Origin: Zopfochytrium polystomum
Taxonomy: Eukaryota > Chytridiomycota > Chytridiomycetes > Chytridiales > Chytridiaceae
Direction of reading: 5' to 3'
Length of the DNA: 64,000 nt
Assembly: GCA_025765615.1 (NCBI GenBank)
Contig: JAIVFJ010000035.1
Location: forward strand, 124,001 to 188,000
The translations under genes were made by a program, and so were the position numbers. Below, piece after piece: positions 38,820-51,610 of this stretch. The stretch's first letter is position 1; every line of letters starts with the position of its first letter. The notes under the pieces are model-generated. The model was not told the origin of the DNA. It saw only the letters and a list, made by a program, of their open reading frames with translations, and made no database searches.

Positions 38820-39060
38820 TGCGTGCGTGTGCGTCAGTGTGATGGTTGCGTGCGTTTACGTGCGTGGAATGCGTTTGCGAGAGCGGGGGTGTTTCGTGTG
38901 CAACGCAGCGAGCGAGCGGGTTGTCGATGCGTGCAAACTTGTCGGAAAAGGCGGTCTGTCTGTTCTTCTTTTTTTGTTTTTTTATTGTTGTTTGTTTTTT
39001 GGCTGATTTTCTTTTGTTTGTTTGAAAGAAAAGAAGAACACGTCAAGTGGGGAGAAGCCC
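38717..39060. promoter_or_regulatory. divergent promoter region PACRGL / AFG2B
   Basis: 344 bp between two diverging start codons, containing a GT dinucleotide array (about 38772-38817). No specific element was identified; the promoter role is inferred from gene orientation. Confidence 0.4.
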
Positions 39061-42950
<3,890 letters not shown>

Positions 42951-43079
42951 TACTTAATAATAAATACAATGTTAATATTAATACATGGATAAATATTTAT
43001 TGACTCGACTGCACCATCTGCTGGCCCACCCTTCCCCCTTGCCGACAACACCCTCGCCCTACGGCCTAGGAAGCGAGCG

Positions 43080-45182
43080 ATGACGCCGATCGGGTCCAGC
43101 AAGTGAGTCGGCCCGTTGGATACGGTGGTGGTGGTGGGTTTGGAGCTATTCTCACCTCCAACGGCTCATCATCCCCCCTCTTCCACGTAGGACCACCACA
43201 ACCGTGTCCGCGCCGGGAAAAGTCCTCTTCGTCGGCGGGTACCTCGTTCTCGACCGCAGCTTCTCGGGCCTCGTCGTCGGCTGCTCCGCCCGCTTCAAGG
43301 TGTCCGTCACCTCCTCCGCCGCCCCTCCGCCGGATCGCCCTTCCGCGCCGCCCACGATCTCGGTCCGCTCCCCTCAGTTTGTCGATGGCGCGTGGGAGTA
43401 CCGCGCCGTGAAAGTTGCGGGATGCGGCTTGCGCGTTGAACCTGAAAGGTGGGGCCCCAACGCGATGATGGGAGGGGCTGGGCTCGGCTGACCGACCAAC
43501 ACTTTCTGTCATAACACAGTGGTTCGGCGAGGAATCGGTACGTGGAGGTGGCGCTGACTCACGCCCTGATCGTGGCACTGGGCCTTACGGAGGAAGATCG
43601 CTTCTGGAGAGCCTTTGGCAGTCATCTCGAAGTACTTATTCTTGGAGACAACGACTTTTACTCGCAGCGGGAACAGGTAAAGCCAGCGTTTCAAAGATTG
43701 GTGACTGAGATAAACACCAAAAAAAAAAAAAAAACAAAAAAAAACAAACACACGCTTCAAGCTCAAAACGCGTGGGCTGCCTGTTTCGACAGCATCCCTC
43801 GCATCGCTGGAGCCCTATTGCAGTACCATGACGACCATCGCCGACGTCCACAAGACCGGCCTCGGCTCCTCAGCGGCCATGATCACGTCGCTGGTCGGCG
43901 CGGTCCTATGCCACTTTGGCGCCGTCCAGCTTTCGCCCGTCGACCAGGGGGTGGCGGCGGCGGCAGCAGCAGCATCATCGTCAACATCATCATCACCACC
44001 ATCACCGTCACCGTCAGAGGGCCTCCGCATCGTCCACAACACGGCGCAGCTCGCGCACTGCTTCGCGCAGGGCAAAGTCGGGTCCGGGTTCGACGTCAGC
44101 GCGGCAGTGTACGGCAGCCACGCGTACCGCCGGTTTTCGCCGCGCGCGATCGACGCGCTGATGGCGCGACTCGGGAGCAGCGGCGGCGGCGAGGTCGTCG
44201 CCGTAGGGGACTTTGTTGCGGCCGTCGCGGCGCCGTGGGACAATGAGGTGCGGCCGTTTCGGCTGCCGCCTCGGTGCAGGCTCATGCTCGGGGATGTGGA
44301 CGCTGGGAGCAATACCCCGAAACTGGTGTCTGGCGTACTTGCGTGGCGGAAGGAGAAGCCCACGGAAGGTGAGCAACAGAGAGAGACTGAGGAGCACGTC
44401 TTTGCACGCATGGCCTGACACCATAGAACTCCCCAGCCGACCCCCTGTGGGCAGATCTTCATAGCTTGAACTGTAAAGTCGAGGGCCTCCTGCGGGAGTT
44501 GGGTCGAGCGGCATCAGAAACACCAGAACAGTATCAGGATGCCGTGAATGCGTGCGGGAACGCACTCTGTTCCGAGGTGTGTGACTGGACTTCTTTGTGA
44601 CCTTATGATTTGCGCTTGGCGGCTTGTTAAAAGATGTTTTGTTTGGCAGTGGACGGCGACGGACGCGCCATTGGTAGCCAAGTTCATATCGGTCTCGGAA
44701 ACCTTTCAGGTGCGTTGTGGTTGTTCTGCTTACGGAGCCGTTTTGCATTCGTCCGCAAATTGTTCTTTATTTTGACTTTTTCTTTTTTTTTCTCTTTCCA
44801 CCTCTCGCACCAACCAAGCGCGTCCGCTCCCTCTTGCGAAAAATGTCGCGGCTGGCTGGCGTGCCGGTGGAGCCCGAGGTGCAGACGCGGCTGCTGGACG
44901 GATGCCAGGCGAGCGCGCCGGGCGTCCTGATGGCGGGAGTCCCGGGTGCCGGCGGCTTTGACGCCGTGTTTGTGGTTGTGGTGGAGCCCGAGGAACAACG
45001 GCGGCAGGCGGCGGGGGAAGCAATGACGAACGCGCAGCTTGTGGAGAGGGTGTGGCAGTCGTGGAGAGACGGCGGCGGTGGGGCGGGGCGGGGCGGGCGG
45101 CGTGGTGGACAACGCGATGCGGGTCGGCCCGTTGCTGAGCGAGGAAAGCAGCGATGGGCTTGTCGTGGTCGAGCGAGTTTAA
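43080..45182 (+). CDS. ERG8: phosphomevalonate kinase (Erg8, GHMP kinase)
   Basis: Seven exons: 43080-43102, 43191-43448, 43520-43676, 43762-44368, 44437-44576, 44650-44709, 44819-45182; about 451 residues. N-terminal VSAPGKVLFVGGYLVLDRSF is the GHMP substrate strand. The ATP loop is KTGLGSSAAMITSLVGA, followed by VHNTAQLAHCFAQGKVGSGF, DVSAAVYGSHAYRRF, MLGDVDAGSNTPKLV and C-terminal PGAGGFDAVFVVVVE. This order matches yeast Erg8. It converts phosphomevalonate to diphosphomevalonate in the mevalonate pathway for sterols and isoprenoids, in the cytosol. The family is used by fungi and plants; animals use an unrelated enzyme. A polyAla/Ser insert sits at about 43951-44010. The last exon is exactly one base too long: a shift within the G-rich run at 45069-45103 is required to reach the family-like end VGPLLSEESSDGLVVVERV and the stop at 45182. 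Confidence 0.92.
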
Positions 45183-45599
45183 CAGATTTTTTCTGCATTT
45201 ATTTTTTGTTTAATTATTATTTTTTTTCTGTTTGGTGTTGCTGGATGCTCTCCTGTCTCTCTCTCTCTCTCTCGCTCTCTCTCCCTGTCTTGCTCTCCCT
45301 CTTCTGTCTCTCTCTCTCTCTCTCTGTCTCTCTCTCCTTCTCCCTCTCTCTCTCATTTTATTCTGATTTTTTGGAAGGTCCTTCCAAAGGCGCCACCACG
45401 GCACCCAGTCCCACTCAATCAAATCAATCGATTGTTCACCAACAATCAACCCATCCAAAGCCCTTTCCCATCCGTCTATCTCATCCGTCGCCCCCTTCTC
45501 CCACCACCCCAGCCCCCCGCCTTCGGCAACAACAACACCACCACCAAAGCACACTCGACTCCCCGTTATCGCTATCTGCAATCACACCACCCGCCCCTG
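45183..45599. other. spacer between ERG8 and the PCNA-like gene
   Basis: Contains a CT-rich array with interruptions (about 45257-45354), then C/A-rich sequence that probably forms the promoter and 5' UTR of the next gene. No open frame of interest. Confidence 0.5.
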
Positions 45600-47306
45600 A
45601 TGGAAGTCGAGGCCGAATTCCACCGCGGCTCCAAACGCGTCCTCGTCGCCCTCCTGCGCGCCGTCAAGGACTTCAACCGCGCAAACTCCCTCTCCCTGCG
45701 CTTCTCGCCCGCAGGCATCTCGGCCCGCTTCGCCTGCGGCCCGCCCTCGGACCCAAAGGCCTGCTTCGTCGGCTTCTCCCTCGCCTCGCTGTCCCAGGCT
45801 GCCGCCGCTGCTGCTGCCGTCGCCGCCGCCGCCGCCGCCGCGCCGCCGTCTGCGGGCGCCGCAGCGGCAGCTTCCTCCCCCTCTGCCCCAAGCCCTTCCT
45901 CAGCCACCGTCACCCCAACGGCCGCCGCTGCCCCGAGTTCCGCAGCTGCACCATCATCGGGGTCGACGGCGGCGACGTCGGCGGTAGGTGACCCGATCTC
46001 GCCGCCCGCCTCCTCGACATCGTCCGCCCCGTCCCCAACGCCGGCCGCAACGAACGGCTCCTCAGCGGCCGCCGCAGCCTTCCTGTCTCCCGCTGCGAGC
46101 CCCTCGCACAAGCCCCTTCCTCACCTCGGCCAGCCGAGCTCGCGGGCGTCCTCCATCGTCGAGACTATCGCACCGACCCAGCGCTCGATCTGGTCCTCGC
46201 TGTTTTCCAAACTCGCGTTGCGCAGCGAGTGCATCATCACGGTCCACCCCACCGCCTTCTTCCACCAGCTCGAGCTCGTTGACGATTTGGACAAGATTAT
46301 CATTCGTGCGGAGAAGGCTGTCGGCGGCGGTATTCCCATCTACGAGCTATACTGCGAGAGCTCAGGTCAGCATGTGCAACCCACCCATCCCCAACAACTG
46401 TTGCGCGGCCCTCTTGCATGGCCACGTCAATGCCAAGACATTGGAAATTATCTGCTTGGGCTTTTTCAGGACTGACATTCCCCCCCCCCCCAGACCTCGG
46501 TAGGAAAGTGCTCTACGAGATGGATACCGCCCCGCGCGTCGAAGCAGTTGCCCTCCCCATTTCTCCTCTCAAGTACAATCTCATTGTTCAGATTGAGACA
46601 ACGGAATTCCAGCGTACTATAGCTGCGCTTCAGGACACGAGCGATAAAGGCGAGTGGGGGAAATGAATGATTCGATTTTCGTGCTGATGCTGATGATAAA
46701 CACCTCCCGTCATGTTTACAGTGCTTGTTACTGGGACAAAGAATTCAATAACGTTTTGCTCCTCTGGACCAACCGGCACTCTGCAAGTTGGCCTTGTGCA
46801 AAAGTCTTCCCAGCCCATCGACAAGGTGAGCTGCCTGCTGGTACATTTCCGAGGCTAACGCGCCCACGCAGCCGCCTAGATTCCGAGTTCTCTCTTACAC
46901 GAGCCCCGTCCGGTTAACTTTCGATGCTCGGTTTCTCCGGGGCTTCACCGTCGCGACGCCACTCGGAACATATGTCACCCTATCATTTCATTCGCAAGCC
47001 CACTACTTGAAAGTGACCTACCCAATCGAAGTGGACATGCCCCTTTTTGCCACGGAGCAGCAAACAGGCCGCTTGGACTCTGTTCGACTTTCAACCAGCG
47101 CAGTACCCGCGCACTTTCCCACAACAGCCACACCGGGCCCGCCCGCACGGTCTACCACCGAAGAGCCCACTAGCCCAGCAGCTTCAGACAGCTCTGGGCC
47201 TTCAAACGCGGCCCTGCATGGAAAGGACAAGGGACCAGATGCCACAGGGCGCGTCCTTGTGGGCCAGCTGGAATACTACCTCATGCCTTCTCTGCCAGAG
47301 CAGTGA
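45600..47306 (+). CDS. divergent PCNA-like sliding clamp with large insertions
   Basis: Four exons: 45600-46365, 46494-46649, 46722-46825, 46872-47306; about 486 residues against ~260 for PCNA. The PCNA order is kept: MEVEAEFHRGSKRVLVALLR and AVKDFNRANSLSLRFSPAGI (first helix and strands); HPTAFFHQLELVDDLDKIIIRAE (PCNA: MSKILKCAGNEDIITLRAE); YNLIVQIETTEFQRTIAALQ; VLVTGTKNSITFCSSGPTG; PVRLTFDARFLRGFTVATPL, close to PCNA's VQLTFALRYLNFFTKATPL; and LEYYLMPSLPE at the C-terminus, close to LKYYLAPKIEE. About 120 residues of Ala/Pro/Ser-rich sequence are inserted after residue ~66 and about 60 before the last strand. True PCNA is far more conserved, so this is probably a paralogue. RAD9, HUS1 and RAD1 fit less well. 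Intron 2 has a GC donor. Confidence 0.75.
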
Positions 47307-47499
47307 CTGTCCCTCCCAATTTTTTTTTTTTTTTTCCTTTTTTTTTGTTGTCTTTTTTGGGCTGGCTTTAGGGAAATGTGGAGTTGAGGGAAGGGGCGGC
47401 GGCACAGGGCACATTCTTTCCTTTTGTTCTTGCACAACCGTGTTTGTTCCTACAGTGTTTCTCTTTTCACCAATTCAAATCATGGTCAGAAGAAATGCA
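47307..47499. other. convergent 3' spacer (PCNA-like / DCAF4)
   Basis: 193 bp with T-runs (47319-47348), serving as 3' flank for both convergent genes. Confidence 0.4.
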
Positions 47500-49963
47500 T
47501 CACCAACAGTCTTCGCCTGTATTGTAACGCGTGTCCCAGTAGTCCAGCACCCCGCCGCCACGAAGATTCCAAACGACCGGCGAGCCGCGGCACATTGATA
47601 TCCGGACAATACCACCCCCGCCGACCTCGCCCTCCTCCTCCTCGCGTCCGCCCGCGCGCGGCGACCGCCGAAGCAAACCGAGCCGCTTCCCCGTCCGCAA
47701 GCACCACAAGCGCAGCGGCTCCTTCCCGCGCTCGGACGTCAGCACAACGTCCGACCCGGGCAGCACCGCCGCCGCACCCGGTCCCAGGACGCCGCCACCA
47801 CCGCCCCCGCCCGTTCCGCCCGCGCCGCCGCCACCCACGCGCACGATGCACGCGCCGCCGCCGCCCGCAGCCTCCGCCGTCGCCGAGGCCGAGGCCGCCG
47901 CCGCCATCCGCACGTCCCACAGGCCCACAGACCCGTCCGCATGGGTCGACAAAGCGTGGTGCGGCCTGGTCTCGGGCCACGGCAGCGAAATGTGGCAGAC
48001 GGACGACGGCGGCGGCGACAACGACGACGCGCCCGCAGCGTCCAGGACCAGCGCGCTGCCCCGGCCCGTGCGCGGGTCGACGGTTTCGATGCGGCCGCTG
48101 CGCGTGCCGTTGAAGAGGCTTGTTGCCTGGGTGTTGGTGTGTGTTGTTGAAGACGGGAAGGTTGTGAGCGTGAGGGTATCGCGTCCCCCCAACAAAAGGC
48201 AAGAACAAAAAAAAAAAAAAAAAAAAAGAAATCGCGGCCGCACGTTCGCATCCCAAGACTGGCAAAACACGTCGCTCTGGCACGCCAGGTTGTACCGCCG
48301 CGACACGGGGGTGCGGCGCAGGTTCGACAGCACAAACACGCGGCCGCGCTCCGCGCCGCCCGAGCCCCAGTCGCCACGGATCGCCGCGCTCCACATGCTG
48401 CAGCGCGGCGCGTCGAGGCGGTACGCCAGGTTCAGCAGCGCGATGCCGGGCGGCGGATGCCGCCACCGGCGCGCCGGGCCGTCGTCGTCGGAGCCGTCGT
48501 CGTCGTTGTTGTGGTCGTCGCCGTCAAAGCCGTCGGGATTTGTGTTGTAGCGGTACAGCTGAATGGATCCTGCGACACCAGTGGTGCCGAGGGACGACGA
48601 GCTGGACAGAGGACGGCTTTTTTTTTTAAAAAAATGGTTCTCTTTTCGCGAAGGAGAAAAAAGAAAGGAAAACACAAAAAACATTGCGCGCTTACATGAG
48701 AAAGCAGGTGTGCCCCAGGGAAGTATCGAGACGAACACTCGAGACCTACGGTAGTTTGGTCGTTAGGCGAAACTTGCTTGAAGCCCAATCTTATTCCTCT
48801 TTTCTACCTTGGATGATTCAGTAACCTCAAAGGGCACAGCGACGCGCGGTGGAGCGTTGTGCACGGTGGACAGGCTGCTCAACAGCAAGGTTCTTCCCGT
48901 CGCTACGCAAAGCTGTTTAGTGGACGCATCCACCTGGGAAAGATGATATCAGCAGTTGCTGTTTTGCTTCTTTCAGAAACTGAAAGATGAAACCCTACCT
49001 CGAATGTATCGATATCGGCGATTGCGTCGGATACCGTAACCGACCCTAATTGCCGAAAAAGAAAGGCGGCAGACTCCCATGAACGTCCGGATTCCACGAC
49101 TCGGCCGCGAGTCCACCCAACCCCACGCTGCCGGTCGGTCAAATACTTGTGTAGTGGTTTCCGAAACTGGACCGCCTTGCTTTTGTAAAATGAAAACGGC
49201 GACTTAACACACCAGTCAATTCCCTTGAAATATCTGGAGTCTTGCCTCTGTCGCTTTTTTGGTCACCAGAAGCTGCTTTGATTGAACAACATCCTTTGTG
49301 AACGCAGAGCCTGGAGTGGCTTTCGAGGTGGCCATGATCTTAAAGTACCGTTTTTTCTCGGCATCCTGCGGTGTATGAAAGAGTTAAGTTGAAAGTTTGT
49401 GCCAGCTTCGGGATGAATTGTGCGCTCCCCACGTAAAAGTATCCCGGAATCTGCATGACGGCGGCAGCTGCTTCGGACTGTGAGGACGACCTCGGTGGCG
49501 GGGAGGCCTGGCCGGCGAGCTGGTGGGCCGGCGACGGCTCCTGCGGGGCAATTTGGGGGCGGCGCGTTCGAAAGTCGGCGGCAGTGCTGCTGCCAAATGT
49601 TGCGCCGTCCCCGCCGCGCAGCCGTCTTCTCGTTTGCAACGTGGCGGCGCTGCCCCGCTCCGCAAAGCCGTCGTCGCCGGTGGCGGGTCGGCGGGGGTGC
49701 TGGGGATGGTGACGATGCGGCGGTCCGCGGCCACCCCGCCCGGAATAGCCATGCCAGTGTGGCCGCCTGCTACTGGTGCTGCTGCTACTTTCGCCGGTGG
49801 TGGTGGTACTGTTGCTGCTTGTTGTGGAGGTGTTGGTGTGCGAGTAATTATCAGAGGGGGCCTGTCCGTGGTTGTGATGGTTAGGTTGGTCCTGACGCCG
49901 GCTCCAACCGCCGCGGCCGCCACGAACTTGTCGAGCGGACCCGTCTCTGCGATCGTCGCGCAT
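47500..49963 (-). CDS. DCAF4: DCAF4 (DDB1- and CUL4-associated factor 4), WD-repeat protein
   Basis: Start ATG 49963 (MRDDRRDGSARQ); a basic, Arg/Gly/Ser-rich N-terminus as in animal DCAF4. Exon 1 (49963-49433) ends MQIPGYFY and exon 2 (49365-49267) begins DAEKKRYFKIM; together they match the DCAF4 hallmark LPGFYFDPEKKRYFRL. Further exons at 48933-48808 and 48776-48696. Later landmarks are MWSAAIRGDWG, SLFNGTRSGRIETVDPRTGR (DCAF4: LLFNGCRSGEIFAIDLRCG), HADGSVGLWDVRM and PLRLWCLRTGKRL, consistent with WD blades. DCAF proteins are substrate receptors for CUL4-DDB1 ubiquitin ligases. The exon structure around 49000-49265 and 48570-48695 is unclear: the frames do not join cleanly by canonical sites, so another small indel is possible. 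The WD region contains a Gly/Ala-rich insertion. Confidence 0.8.
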
Positions 49964-50027
49964 CTTTCCTCCTTGCGTGTTGTTGTTGTCTGACAAGGTC
50001 TGGCAGCAAGCGTCTACTCAACCCTGA
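49964..50027. promoter_or_regulatory. bidirectional promoter, DCAF4 / PYM1
   Basis: Only 64 bp separate the two diverging ATG codons, so the promoters must overlap each other or the coding starts. No TATA-like element was identified. Inferred from geometry. Confidence 0.5.
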
Positions 50028-50702
50028 ATGTCGAGCCACCAGCAGCTGCAAGAGCTGCAGCAGCCCACGATCATCCCGGCCTCGCGCCGGCCGGACGGCT
50101 CGCTGCGCAAGGAGATCCGCGTACGACCGGGATACACGCCGCCAGAGGAGATGCAGCGTTACACCAATCCCATCGGCAGAGCCCTGCAGCAGGCGCAGAC
50201 GCGAAGCGGAGGTGCCGGAACCATTCCCGGCATGCCAACGAAGAAGGTTGCGCCCAGGAAGGCGGGCGGCGGCGGCGGCGGCGGCGGTGACAGGAGCGGC
50301 AGCGGCGGCAGCAGCAAGAAGAGCAAAATGCCAAAGCCCGGCGAAGATGGGACGAGCGGGGCCGCTGTTGACGAAAAGGCCAAAAGCACGGCGGCGACTG
50401 GATCACAGCCTCAGCCCTCTGCGAAACCTTCACCAGCGCCGTCGGCACCAGCAACCTCCACCGCCGAGACCGCCAAGTCGACGCCCGCCACCGCAGAGGA
50501 AACCGGCGAGGCAGGCCCAGTGGATCTTTCAAAGAAGCTGAAGGCGGCGCAAAAGAAGCTGCGACAGATCGATGATATTGCCACACGAGATCCTGCCACG
50601 CTGCAACCAGAACAAATCGAGAAACTCTCCAGGCGGGACGCCGTTGTGGAGAATATTCAGAAGCTGGAGAAGGCTATCGCCCTTCTTTCCGTTTCAAACT
50701 AA
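50028..50702 (+). CDS. PYM1: PYM1 (partner of Y14 and Mago), exon-junction-complex recycling factor
   Basis: Single exon, 224 residues, close to the family's ~200. The N-terminal Mago-Y14-binding motif is clear: IIPASRRPDGSLRKEIRVRP then GYTPPEE (animal PYM: [24 protein letters not shown]). The middle is a Gly-, Ser- and Lys-rich linker. The C-terminal helical region DLSKKLKAAQKKLRQIDDIA, then LQPEQIEKLSRRDAVVENIQKLE, corresponds to the ribosome-binding part of PYM. It binds 40S subunits and strips exon junction complexes from translated mRNAs in the cytoplasm. Its presence implies a functional EJC, in keeping with the intron-rich genes here. Shares a 64-bp divergent promoter with DCAF4; its stop lies 26 bp from that of TMEM242 on the other strand. 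Confidence 0.92.
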   Translation: MSSHQQLQELQQPTIIPASRRPDGSLRKEIRVRPGYTPPEEMQRYTNPIGRALQQAQTRSGGAGTIPGMPTKKVAPRKAGGGGGGGGDRSGSGGSSKKSKMPKPGEDGTSGAAVDEKAKSTAATGSQPQPSAKPSPAPSAPATSTAETAKSTPATAEETGEAGPVDLSKKLKAAQKKLRQIDDIATRDPATLQPEQIEKLSRRDAVVENIQKLEKAIALLSVSN

Positions 50703-50728
50703 ATATGCGTCCGTAGTTACAAACAAAT

Positions 50729-51519
50729 TTAATACGTGGTTTTGGAAAGGGGGCCAAGCTCCTTCTTCAATCGCTCCCGAATCATATGGTGGACACTATC
50801 TTTCGAATACGGATCCTCCTCGTCTTTGCTCAGCTCCTCCCTCAACTCTCGCATGAACTCCACACTGCCGTCGTCCTCTCCTTTCTCCTCCGCCTCACTA
50901 TGGTTTCCCTGGAGCGCTGGGAACTGCTTCAAAGAGAGCTCACGCGCTTTCAAAGAAAATTCTTGAAGCTGATATAGCATTCAACGGGCGCACGTTAGTT
51001 CATAGTCAGTTGATTGGGTTGCGGAAAACTCAACAGTGTTGACTTTCATGGCGCTCGCGATAAGCATGGTGGCGCCGACCGATCCGGTTACCGCGAGCCC
51101 GGTTCCATACATGAAGGCCCGACCTGCAAACAGATACGCCGCCAGTTTCGGATTTGCTGCGCGAACCTCGGGGCGTTCAAACAGCTCCACGATCTTGAGC
51201 TCCATTCGACCTGTAGGTCAGGGCATCAGCTTTCGGATCCTTCAGGCACTTTGCATCGAAGGCTGGAGACCCGCTTCACATCAAAGGCAAAAGAACAGTA
51301 TCCGTTCCCCCACCTTTGGTCCGCTGTCTTATGGTGAAGACCATGACTCCAAATGCAGAGAGGGAGGCTGCGCCAACGATGTACCTAGACGCCCGATTTG
51401 ATGAGGTTTAGATTTCGAGCGCGACGCCGCACGATCCGGTGCAATGCGCCGAGGCTGGTCGAGTTGGTCCATCTTCGGGCGCAGTACGAAGGCGCTCACT
51501 TGTTCCACGACGGATCCAT
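50729..51519 (-). CDS. TMEM242: TMEM242-like mitochondrial membrane protein
   Basis: Four exons: 51519-51500, 51384-51314, 51210-51035, 50968-50729; phases agree and give 168 residues. The protein begins MDPSWNKYIVGAASL. Two membrane segments are visible: YIVGAASLSAFGVMVFTI and AFMYGTGLAVTGSVGATML. They are followed by AMKVNTLQEFSLKARELF-type sequence (TMEM242: LGVHSMNDFRSKMQSIFP) and an acidic, Lys-rich tail. By family, TMEM242 assists assembly of the ATP synthase c-ring and complex I in the inner mitochondrial membrane. The tail is longer than in animals. The first exon is only 20 bp; it was chosen because ATG GAT CCG... AA joined to G TAC gives a continuous frame with a strong GTGAGC donor. 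Confidence 0.75.
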
Positions 51520-51610
51520 GGCGAATCTGCACCTGACAAGGACGATCTGAAACTTCTTTTAGGCGTGACAATTTTAGCAAGTGGGCTTTCCTTCGTCTAC
51601 GCGACCCGGC
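51520..51610. promoter_or_regulatory. bidirectional promoter, TMEM242 / dynein heavy chain
   Basis: 91 bp between diverging ATG codons. The promoter role is inferred from geometry. A GAAACTTC-type sequence and a TTTTAG stretch are present but no defined element was recognised. Confidence 0.4.

Noticed and set aside
45600..47306. RAD9, HUS1 or RAD1 (9-1-1 clamp) identity
   Set aside because: The LTF-x-x-RFLRGFTVATPL block and the C-terminal LEYYLMP strand are PCNA features; 9-1-1 subunits lack the YYL(A/M)P end.
51400..51472. MDQLDQPRRIAP as the TMEM242 N-terminus
   Set aside because: It does not join in frame to the first membrane segment. The ATG at 51519 with a GTGAGC donor at 51499 splices cleanly to YIVGAASL, placing this sequence in an intron.
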